A DNA stretch of 64,000 nucleotides from Morella rubra (taxonomy: Eukaryota; Streptophyta; Magnoliopsida; Fagales; Myricaceae). Of this stretch, positions 52,651 to 64,000 are shown piece by piece. The position numbers and the translations under genes are program-made. The stretch is taken from the NCBI GenBank assembly GCA_003952965.2, contig RXIC02000449.1, forward strand, positions 65,129 to 129,128, given 5' to 3'. The notes under the pieces were generated by a model, which worked only from the letters and a program-made list of their open reading frames with translations, did not search any database and was not told where the DNA came from. Numbering within the stretch: the first letter of the stretch is position 1; every line of letters begins with the position of its first letter.

Positions 52651-55600
52651 ATGAGACTTCAGTTTTCTTTCGTTGACTCTCCTCTGCTTGGATCACAAGA
52701 ACCCCCAAAACGAAATTTCCAGACTGGGCATGGACCGTTTGATCCGCAGGATCAGGCTTCACCTCCTTGCATGCCTCCACAAATCTCGCCACGGTACCTC
52801 AATTCCAACCCGCTTTTTACCTTCAGTTCAGCGTTTTTAAGCAATAGGTTTTGGTTTTTTAGAAGATTCAGACAATGGGGGGGTAATTCAGTGCTTCTAA
52901 GGGCGCTCAGTGACAGTGATTTGGTGTCGGGTCACTGAAAGTTGCTGAAATTGACCGAATCTTCGACGATTTAAGACTAATTCTGGCCGATGTTAGTTGA
53001 ATTATCTGGAAAATGACCTCATATGACTTTATCTTGCTCACTTCTTGATAGTGACATGGTGTTAGTTTCGTGAGCGAACTTGAATTGATTGAATTGTACA
53101 TGGATTTGTTGCAACTGTTGATAATGTCAGTTGTAGTGTCTTGATAATGCTCTAAATGGTGAGGAGAACTCTCACTTAATACACTTTGAGGAGCTTCACC
53201 CGATTTCCATCAGAATTTGGAATTACATGTGGATGTCGTAGTCAATTTTGGTACTTCACGTGATTTGTAGGTGGACAGAGTTCGATTTGGATATGGAATC
53301 CCCCAAAATTATGTGTGACACTGAACAATTTATAAAAGGATTTAGAAGCAATTCAGGTTTTGATCTGTATTTTCATTTTGATTTTTACCTATAAATTGGA
53401 TAAAGTTAGGCACAAGATCAGAAAGGAATTTTGGATTCTGAATGATATTGCATGAGAGAGGAAAATGAATCCGAGGGTAAATGGTGAAATGGTTGTTATG
53501 CTATCCCGTAGTATACATCTCGGTATCCTCCTCAAGTAAAACCCAATCATGGGTGGCCATAATACTGCTGCAATTTTTTTCCCCTTGCCTTTCTCTGCTT
53601 CGACAGTATCGTGTGTTCATTTGGTGTTATGTGATAGTCATAACCCTGCTGTTCTACTTTCAGATAGTTTCTGAAACAAAAATCTACAAATGAAAAATGT
53701 ACATGTTGGTAACTTCCTTTAGTTCTCATTCCAGGCCCGATGTTATTTGCGAGGCACTTCTCTTACAAGGATATAAAGAAGGCAACCGATGGTTTTCACA
53801 GAATTATCTACAGCAATTCGCACAGAACTGCTTATAAGGCCAAATTCCAAGATGGGGGGTTTGCTTTGGTAAAAGAAGTAGGAGCTTTTAATCAAGAACA
53901 GGATATCTTCTACAGAGAGTTGCAATTGCTGTCCCGCTTGCATCACCGCCACCTTCTTCCACTCATTGGGTTTTCCACTGGGCACAAAAGGTTGGTGCCC
54001 CGCTGTTGTTTTAATATTTATGAATAAGTCTTTCACAACTGGGGTCTAGTTGAGGAGTTGTATACATGCCATAAAATGCTGTGTTTGGTTTGTCAATCAT
54101 GTATATACGTGCAGTGCATCACCAAGAGTTTCCTCTTTGGGTTACTGTAAAAATATGTGGGGTTACTGGTAACACACAGAGGACTCTAAATCACAAAGTC
54201 GAATTTGCATTGTTAATTTCTTCTGCTCTTTGCAGGTGCGATTTTTACTTGTATCTTTTTTAACTCCTTGCAGGTTGCTAGTTTTTGACAATGCAGAAAA
54301 TGGAAGCTTGAAGGAGCATCTTAGTGGTAACTTTTGGAGCAATAAATGTCACGTTTTGCTATCTAATCGCATTTTAACATTTGGATTCTGGCAGATCCTC
54401 TTAAAACTCCCCTAAATTGGAGGACAAGGATACAAATAGCCACTGGTGTAGCAGCTGCATTGGTAAGTTGTACCCCTCATGATATTATCCTGTCATATGG
54501 CACGCTTTAAAATGCCACATTACATAAGCCCTCTAAGCATTTTTTAGAAGGGAATATAAAATTTTACAAGTATATAGATCAAATATTGTTGCCTACAATA
54601 AGAGTAGAATTGTCTTGGACAAGTAGCCCCTTGAATTTGGAAGCAGAGATCAGCAAATCTGTTTTCAGTTCCTGGCATGAGAAGTGGATAAGTCACCTAA
54701 TGGCATCATGGGAAAGCTTATTGATACGGCATCCCATACAAGTTAGAAACTATTGGCAAAATATCAGCTGAAATTTACTTTCTAGAATGCCACAACTGTG
54801 AGTACCTGGTACTTCACCCATCCCATAGCAAATGAAGGGCTCCTAATATTGGCAGTCATAATCTTTTTTTTTAGATACGATCTTATTCATGTCCAAAAGT
54901 ATACAGTGGTTTTCACCTCTCTTGCTTTCGGTCTTTAGACCCTGACACCTCCTTTGCATATAAACAAATTGATCAGACACATGAGCTGAGTGAACATTGA
55001 AGTCATGGATTCAATCCATAAAGATGCTTGAAAACTTTGTACTCCAACGACTGAATCAACTCATGTTTCTTCTCCTTTAAATGTCTTCCAATAAAGTAAA
55101 TAAGGTCTGACCTGCAAAATTAATTCCCGTACAACTTTCCAATCCTCTTTGCTATTGTGTGAGCTCGCAAACATAACAGGAAGTGGGTACCATTTCAAAG
55201 ACCTATCATTGAGTGGAAGCCCTTTGATACCCATAATAAAAATCTGCTACTGTGCTCTGACATGGCGATGCTGCTCTTAGTTTAAATGTTTCATAAGTCA
55301 AGACATTTGGTAGCATAAACCATACTTGTAAATGCTAGCTTATAAGCTAATAAAAACTTTAAGGCGAAGTTTTCCAATGCCTGTCAAGGCACTATCTCGC
55401 AATGGTAAAACAGAGATCATAGCCGAATCCCTACTATAAGCCTTTTACAACTTTTAAGATTTTGTAACCTTTTTCTGTGCTCTCCCGTGGAGTTCTAAAT
55501 TTTGAGTAAGAAACAGTCATGTTAGTATCTACATTCTCGCTGGTGACTTTAGCATCAAGTACAACAACTAGCCTTTGATATGAATCTTTGTTACATGACA

Positions 55601-56610
55601 TTTCATTTGAACCGATGGCCACTTTTCAATTTGGTCAAATCTTCTCATTGTGCCAACTGTTGATTCTTTACCTTACAGTAGATCAGTAACTATTGCGCCA
55701 TGCTGTGTGTCCAGTTTCGGTAAGCCAGCCTCTTCTCTGCTGAATCTCTTGGCCTCTACCAGTCTTAGTGGCTACCCAGGAATGGGATTTCTATTTTATT
55801 TTATCTTTTTATGCATTGATCACATCAGCTTACCCACATGATATATGAAATCATCTTCTTCTTCTTTTCATACTAGCATAACAAGTTACAGTATGGGCAA
55901 AGCTTTACAAGCGTGGCTCAGTAGTAAGTTATGCTGATTTTATAATGCAGGAATATCTGCTTCTCTTCAGTGACCCGCCGGTGTATCATTTCTCCGTTAG
56001 CTCGAGTAATATCATGCTAGATGAAAACTTCACAGCAAAAGTATGGATGCATTTACTCTTATTTCTTTTTTCTTTGAGCATTTGGCTCTAATCGTGAGGG
56101 GTTATTAAAACAAGATGTTTCCATTGCTTATCACAGCTATCTGATGTTGGCTTTCTTAGTTCTGGAGGAAATTACGCCACAATGCCTCATGCCTCATGCA
56201 CAGAAGGTTATTCGTAACACTTTTACCCTCGTGACAATTTTGCAACACATACTTTCTTTGTTATAATTGGTGTTTGTATTTGTCTATTTCTATCCTTTAT
56301 TGCAGACTGTTTGGCACAGGAGAGTAGTAGCATCATACTACAGCTTGGCGTGCTGATTCTGGAGCTTGTTACTGGTCAATCTTCAGAAAAGGGTGGTGCT
56401 GATCTAATCCAGTGGGTCCAAGGATCTCGCTTTGCTAGTTCCATGCATAAAATGATAGACCCAGATCTTGGAAATACCTATAATTCCAGTGAGCTTAAGA
56501 ACCTTCTAGCTGTAGCAAAATTGTGCATTAAATCTGGGGACAAACCAATATTTTCTATTCCGCAGATACTTCATTATCTCCAGAAGAAGGTGGTTTTTAA
56601 ACGTGACTAA
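52651..56610 (+). CDS. receptor-like cytoplasmic pseudokinase
   Basis: Seven-exon model: 52651-52882, 53735-53990, 54274-54326, 54395-54462, 55951-56040, 56137-56206, 56306-56610. All junctions are GT-AG and in phase; 1074 nt, 357 residues. The fold resembles the kinase domain of At1g49730/At3g19300-type RLKs: FSYKDIKKATDGFH, then LQLLSRLHHRHLLPLIGFST, LLVFDNAENGSLKEHL, LNWRTRIQIATGVAAALEYL and LGVLILELVTGQSSEKG. Catalytic motifs are lost. The glycine loop is replaced (NSHRTAYKAKF), the HRD loop reads YHFSVSSSNIMLDEN and DFG reads DVG. The activation segment is short and lacks an APE motif. The lysine in FALVKEV may remain. There is no signal peptide or membrane segment. It probably acts as a scaffold or allosteric partner. 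Exon 1 is the least certain part: its donor was chosen because it gives the only matching phase. The fourth intron is 1.5 kb. Confidence 0.75.
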
Positions 56611-57725
56611 CTTGCACTCTCCAATTACTTGGTGAGAGATTTTGGTATTGTTAGAAATCGATTTAAGTTTCAGTGCAGGATTACTGCTTATACCCCACAA
56701 TTAGGCACATAATTCTCTATTGTTTACAATTTTAATGAGTTTTGCCTGTTAATTTGGGATCAGACACCAGGCTTCAATGTACTTTTATGGCCCCACCTTT
56801 TGTTTTTCTACGCACTATCAACAGAAGATATACAAGATACTCATCTGCTCGAATATCTTAAACAAACAACCTATATTCTTTGTCATCATATCAAAACTTG
56901 GGCAAAGGCAGGGTAGGGTGGTCAGCCTAATCAGTTCTAGGTTTCAGATAAAAAATTTCAGTCGGAAAAAGTTTCTATCCTAATGCTGAAGGCAAAGGCC
57001 TTTTTACTAAAGCTGACTTTGGGCGTAGGCAGGGTGGTCAGCCTAATCAGTTCTAGTTTTCAGATAAAAATTTCAGTTGGAAAAAGTTTCAATCTTAACG
57101 CTTTCCGTCCTAACAGATCCTAATATAAATTTTTTATATTGTCAAACACTTTAATGAATTCTATCAATAGCTTAAATTACATTAAATAATATTAATATTA
57201 ATATTTTAATTGTTCTTTCTTTTTTTTCTAGTTACCCCATTAATGTAAATTTTATCTGAGTAATGAAACTTTTAAAATTGAAACTTCTGAAAAATCTCGG
57301 GATAATGAGCTTGTAAATAGCAGCACTATTGCGGATCTGGACTTGGACGCCACCAAGGATCACATCCGAGAGAAGAAGAATGTCTATAATATTGAAACCG
57401 TCGAGTGACTCATAAAACCAAAATTCTACCCCCATTTTCCCACACCAGTCAAAAACTTCTCCAGGACAAAGAAATACATCTCGACAAAGAATGTAAGTTT
57501 CAAGAAAAACAGTCATAATATTGAAAGGTTTGAGGTTACAAGACTAGAAATAATTAATGACGGTGTTTTTAGTGATCTATGGCTCTGCCATTGGAAGGGC
57601 CAGAAGACCACAACTCACTCAATATATATCGCAACCAATTACTCCCCACTTCCCCAATTTCGACCTACAATACGATCTCAGGATCTAGTTCAGCACCTAG
57701 ATTACTCCAAACGCATAAAGGAGCC
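56611..57725. other. convergent intergenic region
   Basis: Between the 3' ends of the pseudokinase and DnaJ genes. GGCAGGGT(A/G)G-GTCAGCCTAATCAGTTCTAG occurs twice (about 56905 and 57027), a direct repeat of about 120 bp. Nothing else recognised. Confidence 0.45.
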
Positions 57726-60133
57726 TCACTGCTGGGCACATTGCACCCTCTGAGCACCACCGGGCATGTCGTCATCTTCTTCATATGCCTCTTGTGCCTG
57801 GGCCTGCTGCTTCCTCCGCATCTCATCTTCAATGTTGACATCATGCAGCGTAGTCTCCTCACACTCATCCAGCTCCATGTCAGTAAGCTGAGTTGAAGGC
57901 CTTGGCGGGAGAACGGCCTCCAGTGAAGCAACCTGCTCTGGGCTCAGAGAATCAGGGAACTCCACAGTGAAATGAATGTACAACTTCCCTTTCATAAATG
58001 GGCGCTGGTACACTGGCATCCCTTCGTCATTTATTCCCTTGAACGAGTCTGCATGGTTTTCATCAATGGAGATTCAACATTGTCAATGCACCCGAGACAA
58101 TAATCAACTGACAACCACAAATTCTAAATGCTGATCGACTCTTGCTTACCAGGCTTGACAACTTCCCCAGGGTTTGACTTGATAAGGAGCTGTCTACCAT
58201 CCAAGTGGGTCAATGCAAACTGGAAGCCACAGAGAGCTTCAGTCAGGGACAAGGTGTGCTCCACGAAAAGGTCCTCACCCTTTCTCTTGAACTTCGGGTG
58301 TTCCTTCTGCTGAAGGACAAAGACTATGTCTCCAGTAACCGTGTCAGGCTGCAAATTACAATTAGGAATCAACCAATCAAATATCTAAACATATATTCAA
58401 AGCAGGTCAGCTCAAATGATAGTTATAAGCTAAATTTGACCACATACAGCCTCATCTGCTTCACCAGGGAATGTAATCTTCTGTCCGTTCTGCATGCCCT
58501 TCTCCACGATGACTTCCAAAACCTTCTTTTCCTGGACAACCTTTTCTCCTTTGCATTGTGGGCATCGGTCTCTATCACTGATAGTCTCACCAGTACCCTT
58601 GCATTCATTGCAAGCATGCTGCATTTGCTGAATCATAGAGGGCCCAAGGTGCCTAATAGTAACCTTCATACCGGTTCCTTGACAACCAGCACACTTCATT
58701 GAAGCTCCAGATTTCGAACCCTTGCTGTCGTTTGATCAGATATTAAGAACACACAAGCAAAGCCACGAAACTATATCCAACAAAGAAAATAACAATAATG
58801 AAGCGTACAGAGACACTCACCCATTGCATTTAGAACATAACACATTCCTAGAAAGCGAGAGTTTCTTTGATGTGCCAAGGTAAAGGTCCTCCAAAGAAAC
58901 CTTCAGTGGGTGGACCACATCTTCTCCCCGCCTCTGCCTTCGTCCCCTACTGCTACCACCTGCTTGCACAAGTGACATAGTTCAGTAGCTATAAAACACT
59001 CTCCATTCTTGACAGAATAAATTTAACAAACCAAAAAGAAAAGACCCTTTCCCATAATTAAAACCAGTTAATGTGTCAATCACAAGAGCCATATACTAAC
59101 TAATTGTTTGTAGTCCTCACCTCCAAATGGGCTCCCACCAAAGAAAGATGAGAAGATATCAAATGGATCATGGCCACCACCACCGCCACCCATTCCCTCC
59201 TTAAGGGCATCTTCACCGTATTGGTCATAGATCTCACGTTTCTCGGGGTCACTTAGTACCTCATAAGCCTGGGCCAGCTCTTTGAACTGCAGTAAAATCG
59301 CAAATATCAGACTTATTCCCAAACTACCGCACAAACCACATTAACTTGGACTCCCAGAAACAGAAACTCAAGAGTTAACCAGCGATTTGTTCACAAGAAA
59401 ACGCAGTTCTATTGCCAAGAGACCTCACGGATAAACCAGTCGACAATTTCACGCCGACACCCAAATTACAACAACAATCGGGAAATTCCATAAATCCAAA
59501 AGGGAATAGAACGAAGCTCCCTAGACATAAATCGATCTCAGTAGAACAATTTTAGAACTCTACAGGCCTAACAGCTAACCCAATTCCTCGCGGCGTCGAA
59601 AATATCTCAAGCTTCTAGAGTCAACTGAAGCATTCTGGCCACTACAACGTGTAGTCTTTTCTTCCTTTCAAGAATTAGAATTACTCCGCAAACGAGGAAC
59701 AAGAACATCGTCAAAAACACTAAAAGAACCAAAATATAAAATCCCAAAAATTACTCAATTCCAAGATCCCAGAACAAATGGGGCATAACCCAAACCCAGA
59801 AACCCACTCCGTCACAACACTGCGTAGTATAATCTCAAAACATCTTCAATTACAATTGCCTAATTAATCAATATATGTGGGCATATATAAAAAATACCAG
59901 AATAATCCTACACATAAATCAAAACCACATACAAAAACAAAACAAAAATATCATGAACCATGAACGTGCAGAAGGAAGAGTACCTTCTCCGGATCACCGC
60001 CCTTGTCAGGATGATTCTTGATAGCGGCTTTCTTGTAGGCCTTCTTCAGATCGTCCTGTGAAGCGTTCTTGGATACCCCCAGTATCTCATAGTACCTCGT
60101 GTTGTCGCTCTTCTTCGGCGCCCTGCCAAACAT
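57726..60133 (-). CDS. type I DnaJ/HSP40 co-chaperone with CaaX box
   Basis: Complete six-exon gene, minus strand: 60133-59984, 59286-59121, 58959-58821, 58724-58448, 58348-58150, 58048-57726. GT-AG and phases agree; 1254 nt, 417 residues, the usual length of plant ANJ1/ATJ2/ATJ3 proteins. J domain with HPD at 41-43 (IKNHPDKGG). Gly/Phe-rich linker ([20 protein letters not shown]). Four zinc-binding repeats ([32 protein letters not shown]). C-terminal substrate domain ([30 protein letters not shown]). It ends QRVQCAQQ, a CaaX farnesylation site that tethers family members to membranes. It delivers clients to HSP70 and stimulates its ATPase; plant relatives act in heat tolerance and flowering. 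All signature residues are present. Confidence 0.95.
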
Positions 60134-60311
60134 CTTTTCCTTTTCTTTAAAATTCAGTCGAAAACCTTGGCTTTCCGATCAAGACCAGGTTCCCAATCAA
60201 ACCCTAGATTCCAAGCGTTCGGCGTACACAAGGCCCTGACTCTTGATAAAGAGAGAGAGAGCGAGCAATAGAGAACGAGGAATTTCGCCAGCTGCAAACG
60301 TTTGGTGCGTG

Positions 60312-60327
60312 CTTTATATAAATATAG
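60312..60327 (-). promoter_or_regulatory. TATA region of the DnaJ gene
   Basis: The minus strand reads CTATATTTATATAAAGC about 180 bp before the ATG. A CT-rich GAGA-type tract (60249-60263) follows in the probable 5' UTR. I looked for a perfect heat-shock element (nGAAnnTTCn repeats) nearby and did not find one. Confidence 0.55.
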
Positions 60328-60339
60328 CAGCCTAGCAGG

Positions 60340-61409
60340 GCGAGTGCTTTCCTGGCAAGAGTGTTGAGATTAATGGACGGTGGGGATTAGTTCATGGTAT
60401 ATACGCATCGTCAGGAAGGGTCTGGAACTTCTACGCCCATCTCTAGGTCAGTCTTCTCTGAATGTAGACCGTTGGATGGTGCAGGGGATTTTTTGGAGTA
60501 TTGTTCTAGATCCTTCCGTGAAAGCCCGCTGTCTCGCTTTTGAGAAGTGGCTCGTCCGCAGCTTGGCCCGCTTCTGATAAAAGTTGCTTTTACACCGGCC
60601 CTGAGGTTAAGTGCCGGCATTAACCTTTCCTTTCGGCTTAAGATTACAATTTGCAACTGGGCCTTATACTTTCCTCTCTTTTTTTTTTTCCTTCTTTCAA
60701 AACAACATGATTTTTTTAAGTATCTACATATACCTATTCTTACGATGTTACATGCCTACTATTATGTTTACATGCTCAATTGCTTGAAAATGTCCATGTC
60801 TCGATATCCAACCAAGTCAAGTGAAGTCAATATGTCTTGATAGATGTGTTTTATGGGAAAAAAAAAAAAAAAAGACGAGATTTTTAATGAAGATGAGAGC
60901 ATGAAGGACTCTTTTTCATGCTAATTTTTTGGGATTGGAAGAAGGAAAACAATATTTGAACTTAAGGAAACAATTTCGCAAAGCTTTTGAAATTTGTACA
61001 TCTGAAGGGCTAAAAACGTGTTCAAAGGAGGAAAGCTTAAAAGGCAGTGGATAACAAAGCATATGGGGACTTTTTCATTTTTTTACTTTTACTTTTCTTG
61101 CTTTTCTAGGTAGACGTTTTTCTCTGAAATTCATGGCTTTCATTGTGAAGATGTCATGCCAGAACTCTCTCGCTAAGGTTAAAAGTGAAGTTTAATAGCT
61201 TATGATGTTATTTTGATCATCGATGAGTAATAAAGTGATTTTAGTTTAAACGAATGGTTTTATATTCGTAGATTAATTTCTCATCTATACATTTTAAAAG
61301 TGTTATGTAAAATTGGCAGTTTTGTCATGATCAAAACAGTATTTTATTAAATGAATTTTTTCATTTTAAAATTGTTTCAGCAACTTGATTAATTCAGGAA
61401 TGACTTTGA
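60340..61409. other. intergenic upstream of the DnaJ gene
   Basis: GC-richer 60380-60660, which may include distal promoter, then AT-rich with a poly-A tract at about 60860-60874. The open frames on both strands at 60411-60656 have no family resemblance. Nothing else supported. Confidence 0.35.
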
Positions 61410-62885
61410 GCTGAATAGAAAGTGGCTGGAAGGTGCTGGTGGCTTCTGGAACAATTGGGAAATGGACGCTGAGCTATAAGGTAGTTTTTCGGTTATATGG
61501 GTTAACCTTGAGTCAGCCTGGCGAGTTTCTACAGCCTTCGTATACCCCTTCCAGAAAAGACGCCCAACAGTAAATCTAACCTATTTTTACTAAGATACTC
61601 TCACAAAAAAAGACTAAAACCTGAGAGAAAGACTTTACGTGATTTAGTTAAGGAGATTCATGCACCTTGACGAAAAGAACTTCAAAAACTCCTCTCTACC
61701 GAAAAATCCCCATTTTCTCTCTACCTGCGGAAATAAGATCTGATTGCATCTTGCTGTGAGAGTTGATTTGCTTCCCTCTGGTGGAAGGTTTCGAGTGGTG
61801 TAGACCGTTGATCGTTGGGTTTCTCGTTCCCACTCGGGTGTTGATTAGATCGTGACATTGCGAAGACGAATCTTGAGAAGTTGATCAAGACTGGTTGCTG
61901 CCAAGTGTTTTCTGAGGAAGAATCGAAGGGTCGACGAGTTCGTTGACGTCCACTATTGCTGATCAGAGTTGCTGGTCAAAGAAACTGGTGCTGGCCACTG
62001 TCCTAAGAGAAGATTGTCTTGGGAGGCTTTACGGAAGAATTGGGGATCTGGAAAATGAAAAAGATTTTCATATTGATCACCTTTGTGTAAAGTTTTCAAG
62101 CATATAATGGATCGACTGGTGTGGCCTTCGCACACCTGGAGTGTTTTTTTCTCTTGAGGAAAATATCCTCAAGTGATTTTTCACTTCGTCAACAAAAAAT
62201 CTTGGTGTTGATTCGAGTTCTCATTTCTCTTAAATCTTGATTTAACTAACTCATATTGTGATTACCATTTTACAGATCTAAAGTGTTACAGACGTGATCT
62301 TTTACAAGCAAATTGGTTGCTGTTGGTTGATCTTGATAATTGATCTAAGTCACTTGTTTTGGGTTGGGTTTGTGAGTAGTATGTTGCTGGAATCTTGGTG
62401 ATTGTGTTGCTGATTGAATAACCTTAGTTTTGATTCATTAGTATTGCTGTTAACAATCTTGTTTTAATTACTGTGTTGCTGAAATCTTAACTGTAGCATT
62501 TTACAGGGTAGGAAAAATCTGCATATGTTGTGTTGGTATTGTTGCTGAACATCATAGTGTTTCTTGATTGTTTAGTTGTTGTGATTCATACTTAGTTTGA
62601 GGTTAATTGTTACTGATCATATCTTGTTGTTGTCACTTTATTATTGTCGATATATTGTGAATATCGTTGTATTTCCATTGCTGTAATATTTGCTTTGTTT
62701 TGTAAGTTTCAGCTGATATAAAATTCTATTCATTGTGTTTGTACATGTGCTGTTCAGTTCACAGAAAATAGTTGATTGACTGATTTTTAATTGATTCTGC
62801 TTTTCTGTGATTTATAGAAAGAGTAGATTATATTTTTACAATACCTAGTCACCCCCACTCTAGGTATAGTTTTGGGTCTAAACGT
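61410..62885 (+). mobile_element. LTR-retrotransposon fossil fragment
   Basis: Carries phrases common in Copia LTRs (GACTTTACGTGATTTAGTTA near 61632) and ends with a CACCCCCACTCTAGGTATAG block followed by GGGTCTAAAC. That block resembles the end of the LTR at 27784-28560. Non-coding, decayed, left limit approximate. Confidence 0.4.
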
Positions 62886-63279
62886 TCTTTCACATTCCTA
62901 TTTATTCATTGTGATTTCTAAATACATTGAATGTTGTAAGGTGAAATTAGAGTTTTATCGTCAAACCATTTATTATTCATAAATCTTATCATATGAATAT
63001 CTTTGTAGGGCTTATTATTAGATTTTCCACTTGAAGAGAATCATCATTCTCATCCAATTGAGTATAAATGATCAAAGACATCATGAGTTGTTAAATGAAT
63101 TATTGAAACTTTATAGTTTCTCTTTATTAGTTTCATCTGTTATTTTTTGTTTATTTAAGCGCAATCTTAAAATCAAATCATAAACTCAACAAAACAATTC
63201 TTCTTTATTGTGTTTAAGTTTTTCAATCATAGTTCTTTATCACATTTTGTGACAGTGGTGACCTTTTTATTGGAGGATA

Positions 63280-63915
63280 TGACACGGCGAATGAAGACAA
63301 ATTTGACAAATATTGGGGAGATGTGACTAAGGTGAATAAGCTTCTTTTTGTAGCTGCTGTGCTTGATCCCAAGTTTAAATTGTTTACTGGTGAATTTTGA
63401 TTTAAACAGTTCTTAGGATGGAAAAGGGTTTTAAGATTGCAAGTGCGGTGAGGGCTACCATTGATCATTTATATTTGGAGTATGGTGTTAGTACTGGGTT
63501 TAGTGGTGTTGGAACGTCAACAAATAATCCTAACTATGTAGACCTCAAAGAGAGTCATGGCAATGATGACATGTGGTTGTGAAAAGACCTCGATGAGGAA
63601 AGGCCAACACAAAGTCTATTAGATCACAAGTCCGAAAATGGATAGATATTTGCTAGAGAACACGACTAAACTCTCAATCCTCTCTTGCATTGCATGAGAT
63701 TTCTTGGCAATCCCTATTACCATTATACCATCAGAGTCTATTTTCAGCACTTCAGGTCAAGTATTAGATGCTTTTCAAAGTTCTTTAACTCCAAAAATAG
63801 TTGAGAGCTATATATGTGCTCAAAACTAGTTGCAATCAGCACCAAAAATGAATGTTAGTGATAATGAATCCATTATTATCGAGGATCCGACAACTTATGC
63901 ACTTGATGCAGGTAC
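63280..63915 (+). mobile_element. hAT transposase C-terminal relic
   Basis: The plus strand shows KFDKYWGDVTKVNKLLFVAA followed by VLDPKFKLF. Further on come FLAIPITIIPSESIFSTSGQ and LDAFQSSLTPKIVES, the hAT dimerisation domain of RICESLEEPER/DAYSLEEPER-type transposases. Stops and frame changes lie between the blocks, and the N-terminal zinc finger and catalytic core were not seen. No inverted ends found in the window. It is a different hAT lineage from the one at 34931-36803. Confidence 0.8.
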
Positions 63916-64000
63916 TGACTTTAGAATTTGTTGTTTAATGGTTAATACTTATATGTCTTTAATTCTATAGGAATTTGATATATTTGTTATGCACCTTTCA

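Noticed and set aside
57579-58702. Plus-strand open frames across the DnaJ region
   Set aside because: They overlap the DnaJ exons, which have firm homology and splice phases on the minus strand. They are antisense shadows.
60312-60660. Heat-shock elements upstream of the DnaJ gene
   Set aside because: Several GAA and TTC words occur but none with the two-base spacing and repeated pattern of a true element.

Overview
The window is nuclear DNA from a flowering plant. Its genes have short AT-rich GT-AG introns and plant-specific families: DUF26 secreted proteins and receptor kinases, an ML-domain lipid-binding protein, and a type I DnaJ with a C-terminal CaaX box. Between the genes lie many solo LTRs, MULE-type MITEs, hAT remnants and decayed Copia and Gypsy copies. 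A eudicot, probably a woody one, fits best. I cannot name the species.

Layout from left to right. 530-2988 (-): ML-domain protein; its last exon lies beyond the left edge. 3.5-5.3 kb: inverted-repeat element enclosing a small two-exon gene of unknown function. 5.4-10.5 kb: MITEs and AT-rich repeats. 10.5-20.2 kb: a 2.2-kb tandem duplication, each copy carrying one intact secreted double-DUF26 gene (10662-11387 and 14110-14835, both +). The second copy was later split by a 4-kb solo LTR. 20.3-28.6 kb: Copia-like fossil, a second 4-kb LTR of the same family, and a local duplication. 28864-33204 (-): an intact seven-exon cysteine-rich receptor-like kinase (CRK), reading frame open across all junctions (659 residues). 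34.7-38.7 kb (+): a CRK pseudogene, split in its first exon by a 1.87-kb hAT element with 8-bp target repeats. 39-50.5 kb: a nest of retroelement fossils, including a 2.6-kb non-autonomous LTR element filled with a 55-bp minisatellite. 50.7-51.5 kb: a third double-DUF26 copy, dead. 52.65-56.61 kb (+): a receptor-like cytoplasmic pseudokinase lacking the HRD and DFG motifs. 57726-60133 (-): a complete DnaJ/HSP40 co-chaperone. 60.3-64 kb: an LTR-like fossil and a hAT transposase relic.

The coherent theme is a DUF26 cluster: two live secreted genes, one live CRK, one dead CRK and one dead secreted copy within about 41 kb. This is the birth-and-death pattern usual for these stress- and defence-linked families. 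No operon-like system is present. The least expected items are the expanded solo-LTR family, the pseudokinase, the gene-bearing inverted-repeat element, the loss of a cysteine pair in one DUF26 duplicate, and the duplicated splice-donor segment of the live CRK.
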